Of a stretch of 64,000 bases of DNA, positions 27,029-35,899 are shown piece by piece. Under the pieces are notes generated by a model. The model was not told the origin of the DNA and searched no databases. It was given only the letters and a program-made list of their open reading frames with translations. Source of the stretch: Virgibacillus_N oceani_A (GTDB lineage: Bacteria > Bacillota > Bacilli > Bacillales > Amphibacillaceae). The translations under genes and the position numbers were made by a program. The stretch is taken from assembly GCA_041521345.1 (NCBI GenBank), contig JBGOHB010000001.1, one strand, 5' to 3'. Positions within the stretch are counted from its first letter, which is position 1. Each line of letters begins with the position of its first letter.

Positions 27029-28426
27029 ATGCCTGCAATTACCGGAAATGAATATATTCAACGTATCGACGGTTTAAACACGACGATCTGGTATGACGGA
27101 GAAAAAATCAAAGGAATAAAATCAGAACATTCTTTGTTTAAAGGAGTTATAAAAAGTCAAGCCGTGCTTTATGATTTACAGAATGATAATAGCAAACTAA
27201 ACCTGATGACATGTGAATCGCCAGTGAGCGGAAACAGGATTGGCACTTCTTATTTGAAGCCCACTTCAAAAGATGAACTGAAAAAACGGAGCAAAATGAT
27301 CCAAGCATGGGCGAAATTAACAAATGGCATGCTTGGCAGAAGTCCGGATTATATGAACACAGTAATTATGGCTTTAGCTGCCTCCGCTCATCTTTTGAAA
27401 GGCAAAGAAAACTGCTTTCCCGATAACCTCTTAAATTTCTATGAATATGCACGGGAAAAAGACCTTTCTTTCACACATACATTTGTTAATCCTCAGGTAA
27501 ATCGATCACCATTTTATATGGAAGAAGACGATGAACCGATTGCCGCTAAAATTATGGAAGAAACAAAAGAAGGACTTGTTATAAAAGGGGCAAAGCTGCT
27601 CGCAACCCAAGGGGGAATTACAGATGAATTGCTTGTCCTTTCTCCGGGGGGCGTGAACGAACCTGCTCACGCGTTTGCTTTTTCCATACCAAGTGATACA
27701 GACGGGTTGTCTTTTCTATGCCGGGAATCCTTTCATATGGGTGATTCCTCATATAACTACCCGTTGTCTTCCAGGTTTGAAGAAATGGATACCATTGTAG
27801 TTTTTCAGGATGTTATTATTCCATGGGACCGAGTTTTCTTTTATAAAAACATGGAAGTGGCAAACAGTTTTCAGGGTGAGAGCGCATTTCGCCCATTTGC
27901 CCTGCATCAGGTGTTGAACAGAAGAATCGTAAAGACCGAATTTCTTTTAGAACTAGCTGAAGAAATTATCCAAACCATTGATATTGGAAGCTATTCACAT
28001 GTTCACGAAAAAATGGCAGAAATGATTGTAACGTATGAATCTATGAAAGCACTACTATTAAAGGCCGAAGCAAATGCTGCAATTGATGAATTCGGACTAA
28101 TGCGTCCGGAAATAGCAGCTTTGCAATCTGCTAATAGCTATTTTGTGAAAATGTATCCGCGTATGATTGAGATTATACAGTTACTTGGCGCAAGCGGTTT
28201 GGTTACCATACCAAGGGAAGCGGATTTCAAGTCGGGAATACGGCCGTTGCTGGATCAGTATTTACAAAGTGCCAAATTAGATGCTGAGGAACGTGTAAAA
28301 CTGTTTCGTCTGGCCTGGGATGCAACGATGAGCCCATTTGGAACAAGGCAAACACAGTATGAACGTTTCTTCTTTGGAAATCCAAGTACGTTTGCCACTG
28401 GAATGTACCTGAGTTATTTTTCTTAG
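27029..28426 (+). CDS. HpaB-type flavin-dependent 4-hydroxyphenylacetate 3-hydroxylase family
   Basis: 465 residues beginning TGNEYIQRIDGLNTTIWYDG, the family's N-terminal motif. The middle shows THTFVNPQVNR and the acyl-CoA dehydrogenase-like beta domain, then VIIPWDRVFFYKN and helical C-terminal domain ending PSTFATGMYLSYF. The family uses FADH2 from a separate reductase to ortho-hydroxylate phenols, but many Bacillus homologues (YoaI type) have no proven substrate. No reductase gene is adjacent. Monocistronic, with a strong terminator. Confidence 0.8.
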   Translation: MPAITGNEYIQRIDGLNTTIWYDGEKIKGIKSEHSLFKGVIKSQAVLYDLQNDNSKLNLMTCESPVSGNRIGTSYLKPTSKDELKKRSKMIQAWAKLTNGMLGRSPDYMNTVIMALAASAHLLKGKENCFPDNLLNFYEYAREKDLSFTHTFVNPQVNRSPFYMEEDDEPIAAKIMEETKEGLVIKGAKLLATQGGITDELLVLSPGGVNEPAHAFAFSIPSDTDGLSFLCRESFHMGDSSYNYPLSSRFEEMDTIVVFQDVIIPWDRVFFYKNMEVANSFQGESAFRPFALHQVLNRRIVKTEFLLELAEEIIQTIDIGSYSHVHEKMAEMIVTYESMKALLLKAEANAAIDEFGLMRPEIAALQSANSYFVKMYPRMIEIIQLLGASGLVTIPREADFKSGIRPLLDQYLQSAKLDAEERVKLFRLAWDATMSPFGTRQTQYERFFFGNPSTFATGMYLSYFS

Positions 28427-28436
28427 GTTAACTAAT

Positions 28437-28470
28437 GGATCCTGACTCAAAAGCCAGGATCCTTTTCTTT
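28437..28470 (+). terminator. Terminator of the HpaB-type gene
   Basis: GGATCCTG and CAGGATCC arms, 8 bp, followed by TTTTCTTTT. It lies at the stop of the convergent NSS pseudogene. Confidence 0.75.
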
Positions 28471-29827
28471 TAAATAAAGCTGCTAATAAAAATGGTAGCG
28501 ATTACAATTGGAATAGCAAAAGTGATAATCGGCTTTACTACATAAGGAATTTTTACATCTGTCGTTCCCACATTGATATCATCAATGAAATTCTCCGTTT
28601 TCCATTTAAATACAACATACAGGGAAAGCAAGAGTGCTCCTACGACGAGCATAATATTTCCCGAGAAGTAATCAATAAATGTGAATATATCCATTCCGAA
28701 AATCTGTATATTTGACCACGGCCCCTGAGATAATATGGACGGGATTGCCAACACGAAGCTTACTGCTGTTACAAGCCAGACACTTGCCTTACGTTCCAGA
28801 TTGAGCAGCTCGGAGGCGTTGGCTGCCAGTGTTTCTACAAATCCTGCTCCGGTTGTAAGTGCTGCTATAATAAACAGGAGGAAGAACACTAACCCGAATA
28901 TAGTACCTCCAGGCATTTGATCAAATATAGATGGAAGCGTCAGGAAAAGCAGTCCAGGCCCTGAATCCGGAGCCATATTGAAGGCAAATAATGCCGGAAA
29001 TATGACCAAACCCGATATGAAAGCGACAAATGTATCAAGCGAGATTACCCAAGCACCGTCTATCACAAGATTAGAATTGTTTTTGTTTAAATAACTTCCA
29101 TAAGTAAAAGCAGCTGCAAATCCGATACCTATAGAGAAGAATGCCTGACCCAGCGCCTCCAGTAATGTGCTACCGGTAATTTGAGAAAAGTCCGGCTGCA
29201 GATACCATACAAACCCTTCCCACGAACCCTGCAAGGAAAGTGAAAATACAGCTAAAACAATCAACATTATGATTAATAGCGGCATTAATACTTTCACAAA
29301 TTTTTCAGTTCCATCTTTTAACCCTTTCACTACTACAAAAGCCAGAATTAATGTTGGAATGATAGTGTATCCGATTACAAGCCACGGATTTGCTACAAAA
29401 TCTTCATAAATGACTGCTGCCTGCTCAGATGTTACCCCCTGGAAAGTGCCAAGTCCCACTTTCACAAAATAGGCAAAAAGCCAACCCATGATCATTAAGT
29501 AGTACGAAAAAATTAATAAAGTCGTAAGTACACCGAGCCCCCTATGGACACCCACGGGCTGCCATTCTTCGTCAATTTTCGCATTCCGGTAATAGCACCA
29601 GCCTGTGCCTTCCTTCCAAGACCAGCTTCAACATAGAATAAAGGTATACCTATTAAAATGACCATCGCTATATAAATAAGGAGAAAAGCACCTCCTCCAT
29701 TTTCTCCAACAACGTATGGAAACCTCCAAATATTTCCTAACCCAATGGCAAACCCGGATGCCGCCATGATAAACCCAATTCTGCTACCCCAATTTTCTCT
29801 TTTCTTTTCCATTATGGGATCACTCAT
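28470..29827 (-). pseudogene. NSS (SNF) sodium-dependent transporter with a one-base frameshift
   Basis: Two overlapping frames (N-part 29513-29827, 104 aa; C-part 28470 to about 29540) together give the 440-450 residues usual for bacterial NSS transporters (YhdH/YocR type). The N-part has the diagnostic GLGNIWRFPYVVGENGGGAF with the Na+ and substrate site. The N-part is in frame up to GSPWVSIGG; the second frame resumes with GLGVLTT. They join if the run of five G on the minus strand (CCCCC at 29538-29542) had six. The gene is broken, phase-variable or contains a sequencing error. It follows the FAD oxidase gene by 33 bases. Confidence 0.8.
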
Positions 29828-29860
29828 GAAATTCTCCTCTCTATGAATTGTGTATTACAG

Positions 29861-31027
29861 CTACACGATTGCCCCTTCGATAACCAGCTCTCTTTCTGCA
29901 AATCGTTCAAACCTAAGTGGACGCAGATCCAATGTTGCATATCTACCTGTTCGAATCAGCTCAGACAGCCCTTTCCCTACAGCAGGTGCCTGCTGCATTC
30001 CATGTCCGCTGAATCCGACTGCCATAAAATATCCTTCCATTTTCGGATGACCACCGATGATCGCATTTTGATCCTCTGTATTGTGGCTGTACATTCCTGC
30101 CCAACCGCCGGTAATTTTTGCTCTTTCAAAATTCGGAATACGTTCAGCCAGCACTGGCCATAGCAGTTCTTCAAAGAAAGAGCGGTGCCACCTGAAATCG
30201 ATCCCCGGCTTTACTTTTTCTCCGTATCCCGAAATAATGGAGGTTCCTTCATGCCTGAAATAAACACCTGTTGGATCCACCGTTAGTGGCAGCTGATTTG
30301 TTAGTGGATCTGCCACATCAAATTGAATGACTTGCCTTTTCAGCGGCACTACCGGTATCGGCAATCCTGCCTGCTCGCTTAACATTGGAGCCCATGGTCC
30401 TGCACAATTAATTACTGTAGAAGCCTCATATGTTCCCCCATTTTTCAAATGGACGCCGGTCACTCTCCCTCGATCTGACTTTACTGCACCTACCTCCTCA
30501 TATACATAATTTGCTCCTAGCTCTTTCGCTTTTCGAGCATATCCCTGCATTACGGAATACGGATCCAAGTATCCATCTTCCCCGCAGTACAGCCCTCCCT
30601 GCAGATCTTCCATATGCAATTCAGGTATAATCGACTGTAATTCCTCCTTTGACAGCAATTCTGAGGGAACACCATAGCTTTGCTGCAGCTCCATCTGTTT
30701 CTTTAATTGATCAATATTTTCATTTTTGGCCAGAAAGAGATAACCAGGTTGCTTAAAGTCAATTTCCGCTTTCTCATTTCCGATTGCCATATCTTCTGCA
30801 AACGTGGTATATTTCTTTAATCCATAACGGCTGATTTGTACATTGATCCCTGTTGTAAACAGCTGTCTGAACCCGCCGGCGCTTCTTGGCGTAGAAGCCA
30901 ATTCATATACCTTATCCTTCTCAAAAACCGTAACTTCCCCTGTATATCCGTCATTCAGTAAGTTGTAAGCAATACTTGAACCAATTACACCTCCGCCAAT
31001 AATGATGATATCTGTTTTATTTGCCAT
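29861..31027 (-). CDS. FAD-dependent amino acid / amine oxidase (DAO family)
   Basis: 388 residues from ATG 31027, preceded by GAGGTGAT; an upstream GTG at 31036 lies inside that site. The N-terminal FAD motif is IIIIGGGVIGSSIAY and the C-terminal part has GFSGHGMQQAPAVG, a DAO-family signature. Relatives oxidise glycine, sarcosine, D-amino or imino acids to imines. Together with the ornithine-cyclodeaminase-family gene and a Na+ symporter it suggests imino or D-amino acid catabolism. It appears to start an operon with the broken NSS transporter. Confidence 0.82.
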   Translation of the reverse strand: MANKTDIIIIGGGVIGSSIAYNLLNDGYTGEVTVFEKDKVYELASTPRSAGGFRQLFTTGINVQISRYGLKKYTTFAEDMAIGNEKAEIDFKQPGYLFLAKNENIDQLKKQMELQQSYGVPSELLSKEELQSIIPELHMEDLQGGLYCGEDGYLDPYSVMQGYARKAKELGANYVYEEVGAVKSDRGRVTGVHLKNGGTYEASTVINCAGPWAPMLSEQAGLPIPVVPLKRQVIQFDVADPLTNQLPLTVDPTGVYFRHEGTSIISGYGEKVKPGIDFRWHRSFFEELLWPVLAERIPNFERAKITGGWAGMYSHNTEDQNAIIGGHPKMEGYFMAVGFSGHGMQQAPAVGKGLSELIRTGRYATLDLRPLRFERFAERELVIEGAIV

Positions 31028-31253
31028 ATAAATCACCTCATGTAAATAAAATTAGACAATTCCTAATTGCGATTTCATTTAGTTATATCTTATTTTATTT
31101 TTATATGCTATAGGCAAATTAACTAAAAATTACTGTTTTTCTGTTCTCAATTTGAAATTAAAGCTTGTATAGCACACCTAATGTTTAAAGCAATCTTCCG
31201 ATAATTTATTCACAATGGCACTTCGAGCATTTTATGCAAATTGCACAAAAAAA

Positions 31254-31267
31254 TGAAAGCGATTACA
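31254..31267. promoter_or_regulatory. Perfect cre box (CcpA site) upstream of the FAD oxidase gene
   Basis: TGAAAGCGATTACA matches TGWNANCGNTNWCA at every fixed position. It lies about 230 bases upstream of the oxidase start in the 31028-31383 gap. CcpA repression of the oxidase in rich carbon conditions is inferred. Confidence 0.6.
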
Positions 31268-31316
31268 GTTGGTTTTATGATTACTTAGTAATTGCTTTGG
31301 ATAATCATTCTTATAA

Positions 31317-31352
31317 AGGAAGCCTGCCTCCAATTTTTTTGGCAGACAGGCC
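31317..31352 (-). terminator. Terminator of SSS module 2
   Basis: GCCTG..GCC and GGCAGGC arms separated by an A/T loop on the minus strand. The tail is a modest TTCCTTTAT. Confidence 0.4.
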
Positions 31353-31383
31353 ACGGTACCTTTATTTTATCATATACCTGTAT

Positions 31384-32826
31384 TTAAGATGCTTTTTCTT
31401 CGCCATGATATCGATCCACTTGATTTTGCATTTCCTCTGATGGCGGGGATGTCATTAAACTTACAACAATAACTAAAATTAATGACACAGGTGCAGCGAT
31501 GATCGGCTCAGCTACGAGTGCAAATGGCTCTGTAATGACAAGTATGAGGAAAACCAGTCCCCCTCCGAGCATTCCTGCAAGTGCACCGGCTGTATTGGCT
31601 CGCTTCCACCAGATTCCCAGAACAAGCGGAAATCCGAATGTGGAAAGCAAACCTCCGCCAACCCAGCCGACCATAATTGCAATCAATTGAGGTGGTTCGA
31701 CGGCAATCAAAATTCCTACTATACTGGCAATAACCATAACGATAAACCCTAGCCTTGTAACCTGTTTTTCCGTGGCATCCTTTTTAAAATACTCCTTATA
31801 AATGTCACGGGCAACTCCTGCAGAAATAGCAAGCAGCATGGCATCTGCAGAAGACATAATAGCTGCAAGCAGTCCGGCAAACATAATTCCAGCTAGTATT
31901 GGCGACATGTAATTTTCAATAACCGAAACAAATATCATATCCTGATTATCGAGCGTTTCTGCTAAGCCAAGGGAAGCACCTGCTGCAGCAATAATAAGCC
32001 CAAAGATAAAAATAACCAGGTAGAGCAAACAGGCCCACATTGCCGAACGACGGGCTATTCGGGCATCACGTGAAGCAAAGTTACGCATTACCGCTGAAGG
32101 TGAGACTATACCGAACCAAAGAAAAGCCAAAAATAAACCAAAATAGGACATCCATGGCTGTGTTATATCTCCAAATTGCGGGGTAATCGTAAGCGCATCC
32201 TGAATTAGGGAAGCAAAACCATTATGCTGCGTTAAAATTATAATTGACAATACAAACATTCCAACAAGAATAATTGCTCCCTGGATGAGATCGGTATAAG
32301 TGATCGCCCACATGCCTCCCAGTGCTGCGTACACTGTAAAACCAATTCCAAGCACAATAACCGCAGTGGTATAATCTATACCTAATACATAGGATCCAAT
32401 AAGTCCTGATGCTGTATATTGTGGTACCATATAAAAAGTCATCCCAATAACAACAATGACTACAGCTACAATTTGAACCGAATTACCAAAGCGCTGTTTA
32501 AAAAATTCGGGCAAGGTACTCACACCCGATCTTCTTATTTGCCCGGATACCAAAAACATGGTGAACGGAAGAATCGCTACCGCACCAAAGCCATAGGCAA
32601 ACAGAAATGGAATACCTAGCGAAACCCCTGAACCAACAGCCCCCATTAAAGAGCTGGAACTTGCAAGTGCGGCAAACAGAGCAAACGCACCAACAAAAGT
32701 ATTGATTTTTTTTCCTGCTGTCCAATAGTCACTTTCCGAAGCGTGTGCCCGCCTTGTAAAATATATCCCCATTATTGTCATAGCCACAAGATATATCATC
32801 AATATAATTGTTTCCGTTAATTGCAT
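31384..32826 (-). CDS. Sodium:solute symporter (SSS family), module 2
   Basis: 480 residues, the same length as the paralogue at 22045-23487 and very similar over its length, with the same SESDYWTAGKKINTFVGAFAL, GGMWAITYTDLIQGAIIL and AAIMSSADAMLLAISAGVA motifs. Na+-coupled uptake of an organic solute is expected. The neighbouring FAD oxidase and OCD-family enzyme hint at an amino or imino acid substrate (inference). The 71-residue accessory gene lies 15 bases upstream. Confidence 0.85.
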   Translation of the reverse strand: MQLTETIILMIYLVAMTIMGIYFTRRAHASESDYWTAGKKINTFVGAFALFAALASSSSLMGAVGSGVSLGIPFLFAYGFGAVAILPFTMFLVSGQIRRSGVSTLPEFFKQRFGNSVQIVAVVIVVIGMTFYMVPQYTASGLIGSYVLGIDYTTAVIVLGIGFTVYAALGGMWAITYTDLIQGAIILVGMFVLSIIILTQHNGFASLIQDALTITPQFGDITQPWMSYFGLFLAFLWFGIVSPSAVMRNFASRDARIARRSAMWACLLYLVIFIFGLIIAAAGASLGLAETLDNQDMIFVSVIENYMSPILAGIMFAGLLAAIMSSADAMLLAISAGVARDIYKEYFKKDATEKQVTRLGFIVMVIASIVGILIAVEPPQLIAIMVGWVGGGLLSTFGFPLVLGIWWKRANTAGALAGMLGGGLVFLILVITEPFALVAEPIIAAPVSLILVIVVSLMTSPPSEEMQNQVDRYHGEEKAS

Positions 32827-32841
32827 ATTTTTCCCTCCTAT

Positions 32842-33057
32842 CTATTCAGATTCCTTTTCTTTTTCAACTTTCTCTATCCATAGCACGTATACAACAGCCA
32901 ACAAAAACCATATAAAATACGTGGAAAACATTAACCATCCAGCTAAAGAAATACCCATAAGATAAATATCCGTCGGCCACCATATCAGTACAATTGCAGA
33001 CACCGCCACTAAGACAACCAATAAAATAATACCGGGGTCTTTCAGCTTAGGATTCAT
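32842..33057 (-). CDS. Small two-helix partner of the SSS symporter, module 2
   Basis: 71 residues, paralogue of the small protein at 23514-23729 (KLKDPGIILLVVLVAVSAIV, then WWPTDIYLMGISLAGWLMF). It has two membrane helices and a charged C-terminal tail. It lies between the OCD gene and the symporter gene and is probably transcribed with both. The matching gene order in both modules supports a functional pair. Confidence 0.75.
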   Translation of the reverse strand: MNPKLKDPGIILLVVLVAVSAIVLIWWPTDIYLMGISLAGWLMFSTYFIWFLLAVVYVLWIEKVEKEKESE

Positions 33058-33130
33058 CTCACTTTCCTCCTCTCTTTTTCATTTTTTCAAGAAACTCCAA
33101 ATAAGATAGCAATGGCTGAAATTTCACCTT

Positions 33131-34093
33131 TTAATCCAGTTTCATACCAACCCCCTTTTCAATTGCCTTCTGATATACCAAATTGCCAACAACTACATCA
33201 AACAAAGCCATTCCTGTCGATTTGAATACAACACTCCTCCCCTTTTCCTTGTTGACCTTTTTTGAATCAGCTAAAAAGGCTGCCATATTTTCTATAGCAT
33301 CGCTCTTAATCCAGCTTTTTTCTAATGGATCCGCAATGTCCCCGGACTCCTCCACCGCATGATCTGTATCAATATATATTTTGTCTGTTAATTCATATAA
33401 TGTTTTTGGAAATTCTCGCATGGTCGGCTGGAATGAGCCAACACCAATTACCACTTTATCTTTTAAAAGTTCTTTATTATCCGGCAATACCGGTTCGTTT
33501 GAAGTTGTCGCAGTGATAATGACTTCCGCATTTTCCACCGCTATGTCTGCGGAATCTGCAGTATGCAATTGAATATCATCTCCCAGCCAACCTCGTAATT
33601 TCTCTTTAAAAGCAGGTATTTTTTCCGGACTTCGATTGTATAAATAAATGTCCGTAATATCTCGCTCAGCACAGGCTGCAATGGATTGGTACAGACCCTG
33701 TACACCCGTTCCGATAATAGCCAGCTTCGTTGCATCATTATCTGTCAAATGTCTGACCGCTGAACCACCAATCGCTCCTGTCCGAAATCCTGTCAGAAAA
33801 GAACCATCAATCAGGCCTTTAACCTGACCTGTATTACTATCATTTAAAATAACCAAACCGTGCAGCGTCGGATGTTTAGTGTTGTTCGGAAATAAAGTGA
33901 CAAGCTTTGTTCCTATCGCATCTTCGGTAATACAGGGCATTAACAGTAATGTATCGTCACCTTCTTTCACCTGCATTCTTTCAGGCATTTGAAAATCATT
34001 TTTTTTATAAAGTTTATAGGTTGCGTCTATAGCATCTATTACATCCTTCATCGTAACCGCGTCCCGAATTGCCTGTTCATTTAAATACAACAA
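33131..34093 (-). CDS. Ornithine cyclodeaminase / mu-crystallin family enzyme
   Basis: 320 residues. The NAD(P)-binding fold starts KLAIIGTGVQGLYQSIAA, and FLTGFRTGAIGGSAVRHL and VVIGVGSFQPTMREF are family motifs. Members include ornithine cyclodeaminase, alanine dehydrogenase-like enzymes and ketimine (pyrroline-2-carboxylate) reductases. Beside a DAO-family oxidase, an imine reductase role is attractive but unproven. It starts a probable operon with the small subunit and symporter, divergent from a CdaR-like regulator. Confidence 0.82.
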   Translation of the reverse strand: MLYLNEQAIRDAVTMKDVIDAIDATYKLYKKNDFQMPERMQVKEGDDTLLLMPCITEDAIGTKLVTLFPNNTKHPTLHGLVILNDSNTGQVKGLIDGSFLTGFRTGAIGGSAVRHLTDNDATKLAIIGTGVQGLYQSIAACAERDITDIYLYNRSPEKIPAFKEKLRGWLGDDIQLHTADSADIAVENAEVIITATTSNEPVLPDNKELLKDKVVIGVGSFQPTMREFPKTLYELTDKIYIDTDHAVEESGDIADPLEKSWIKSDAIENMAAFLADSKKVNKEKGRSVVFKSTGMALFDVVVGNLVYQKAIEKGVGMKLD

Positions 34094-34163
34094 AAAAATC
34101 AGCCTCCTAATAAACCGGTAAATAATATTTGATAATTCTAAATTAATATTATTTTATTAGTTA

Positions 34164-34175
34164 AAGTTATAACTT
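34164..34175. promoter_or_regulatory. Perfect palindrome in the divergent promoter region
   Basis: AAGTTATAACTT, a 12-base palindrome between the OCD gene and the divergent regulator gene. A candidate operator, with no independent evidence. Confidence 0.25.
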
Positions 34176-34302
34176 ATTACAAGCACTAATTCTATAGACA
34201 ATTTGCCTAAAAATACGTTCTACAAATTCGACTTTATTTAATTATCTTAATTATGGTAAGATGTAAATAGTAATAGTCTCCTGTATGAAAGGATTGAACG
34301 AT

Positions 34303-35469
34303 ATGAATCTCTTGGTGCAATTTGCACAAAAAGTTGTGAAAGCGGTTTCAAAAATATTGCCATTTGGAATTAGTCTTAGTGATGACAATGGATATATTAT
34401 TGGTGCAACTAGCCCCGAACGGATAGGTACATATCACCTGCCATCCAAAGAAGTAATTGAGAAAAATGATTATATTATTTTTGATAAGGAGAAAATAAGA
34501 AACATGGATAATGTATTTGAAGGGATTGCTTTCCCCCTGCAATTTGACTATAAAACAGTCGGTGTTTTGGGCGTCATCGGCCCGCCGGAACAAGTAGAAC
34601 CATACGGTTTGTTGATCAAAAACTATGTTGAAATGATGTGGCAGGAAACATTTCATCAGCAAATAACAGATATGGAAGCAAAAACCAAAGAAACATTTGC
34701 CCAATATATATTATTAAATAAAACAGTCGAGTCCCAAAGGGTGAAACAATATTGTGAAATGGTTGGTATTTCTTATGGAAAACAGAACTTTTGTACTGTT
34801 ATAGACATTGGTAATTCCCTCCTAAATAGTGCAAAAAAACATATTTCCGTTGACCAGCTAAAAGACAATCTGCTTAGGTGCACCCAGGAAGCATACGCCT
34901 GTTCTGCCCATGCATTATGTACTTTTTTAAATACCGAAAAAATAGTCGTGGTAAGACAGGTGAATAATATGGCGGATTATCGGAAGCTGCTTGGGCAATT
35001 TAACAAACAAAGCAGGAATTTGATCAGGTTGTTGGAGGTGTATTCCATTAAAGAACCCTCTATTGCTGCCGGCAGCTTGTCCCCATTCATTGAAAAGATA
35101 AGTGAATCATACCAGAAAGCAGAACATTTAATTCGATTCGCTAAAGAACGAGATATTGAACCTAAAATACACACGATCTATGATTGGAATATCCTTTTGG
35201 AACAGTTTCCTCTAAAGTTTAGTGAAGATTTTCGAGAAACAATCAAATTCCGTATAAACACATTTATGGAACACGACCGTTTCAGTGAAATGGCCGGACT
35301 TTTTATAACATACTGTGAAAACAATCTGAATATCAGCCAAACAGCTAAAGCATTATTTATCCATAGAAACACACTAATATACAGGCTAAAAAAAATAGAA
35401 GAAATGACCACCCTCAATACCAGCAACTTCCAGGACTGCATGATCCTTTATTTAGCATTAAAAAATTGA
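34303..35469 (+). CDS. CdaR/PucR-type transcriptional regulator
   Basis: 388 residues from ATG 34303, 9 bases after AAAGGA; a frame-matched ATG at 34285 has no ribosome site. The N-terminus (LLVQFAQKVVKAVSKILPFGISLSDDNG) matches the CdaR sugar-diacid recognition domain, and the C-terminus has the PucR-type helix-turn-helix (NISQTAKALFIHRNTLIYRLKK). Such proteins activate catabolic operons when their ligand is present. Position and direction suggest it controls the divergent OCD-symporter operon and perhaps the FAD oxidase. Confidence 0.82.
   Translation: MNLLVQFAQKVVKAVSKILPFGISLSDDNGYIIGATSPERIGTYHLPSKEVIEKNDYIIFDKEKIRNMDNVFEGIAFPLQFDYKTVGVLGVIGPPEQVEPYGLLIKNYVEMMWQETFHQQITDMEAKTKETFAQYILLNKTVESQRVKQYCEMVGISYGKQNFCTVIDIGNSLLNSAKKHISVDQLKDNLLRCTQEAYACSAHALCTFLNTEKIVVVRQVNNMADYRKLLGQFNKQSRNLIRLLEVYSIKEPSIAAGSLSPFIEKISESYQKAEHLIRFAKERDIEPKIHTIYDWNILLEQFPLKFSEDFRETIKFRINTFMEHDRFSEMAGLFITYCENNLNISQTAKALFIHRNTLIYRLKKIEEMTTLNTSNFQDCMILYLALKN
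34337..34350. promoter_or_regulatory. Perfect cre box inside the regulator gene
   Basis: TGAAAGCGGTTTCA starting 34 bases downstream of the start codon, the usual position for CcpA roadblock repression. It is a near-perfect palindrome. Confidence 0.6.
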
Positions 35470-35498
35470 AACAGCGGGCCAGTTCTGCTGTTTCAATT
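35466..35498 (+). terminator. Terminator of the regulator gene
   Basis: TTGAAACAGC and GCTGTTTCAA arms directly at the stop codon, then a weak T-rich region. Confidence 0.6.
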
Positions 35499-35884
35499 CA
35501 TCAGGAAACTCCATGTTTTTTCTGGCACTTTTTACTGAAAAGTCGTGCGATCAACCTCTTTATACTTGGCATCCGAGCAACGCTGTCCAGCGTCAGTTCA
35601 AACTCCACCTGCAACCAGATATCCTTATTTAGAATATATACGAATCATCTGTCAAATCAGTATCACTTCCTAAAAATTGCCATCGCACCCTTTCCCACCC
35701 GAAAATCCTTATACATTTACCTGCTTACCGGTATAATCCCCTTGTCTTTGATGTAAAATAACAAAACGGTTGATGAAATAAGCAGACAATAGTGAGTAAA
35801 GGGGATCTTGCAACAAAAGAACTTTACCGCTGTTTCATCTGTGCTTAGAACAGGAGAACTGTCCTGTATTTACAAGTCACATCA
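35499..35884. other. Gap without a supported gene
   Basis: About 385 bases. No open frame carries a ribosome site. A copy of the dispersed GAACAGGAGAAC..GTCC palindrome lies at 35848-35866. A minus-strand frame with VEFELTLDSVARMPSIKR looks protein-like for about 40 codons but has stops before it, so it could be a remnant. Confidence 0.4.
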
Positions 35885-35899
35885 TTGCAGGAGGATTTC

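Noticed and set aside
31234..31440. 68-codon plus-strand frame containing a cre box
   Set aside because: No ribosome site; the sequence is better explained as promoter region and symporter terminator.
35466..35756. 96-codon plus-strand frame after the CdaR-like gene
   Set aside because: It begins inside the regulator's terminator and has no ribosome site.
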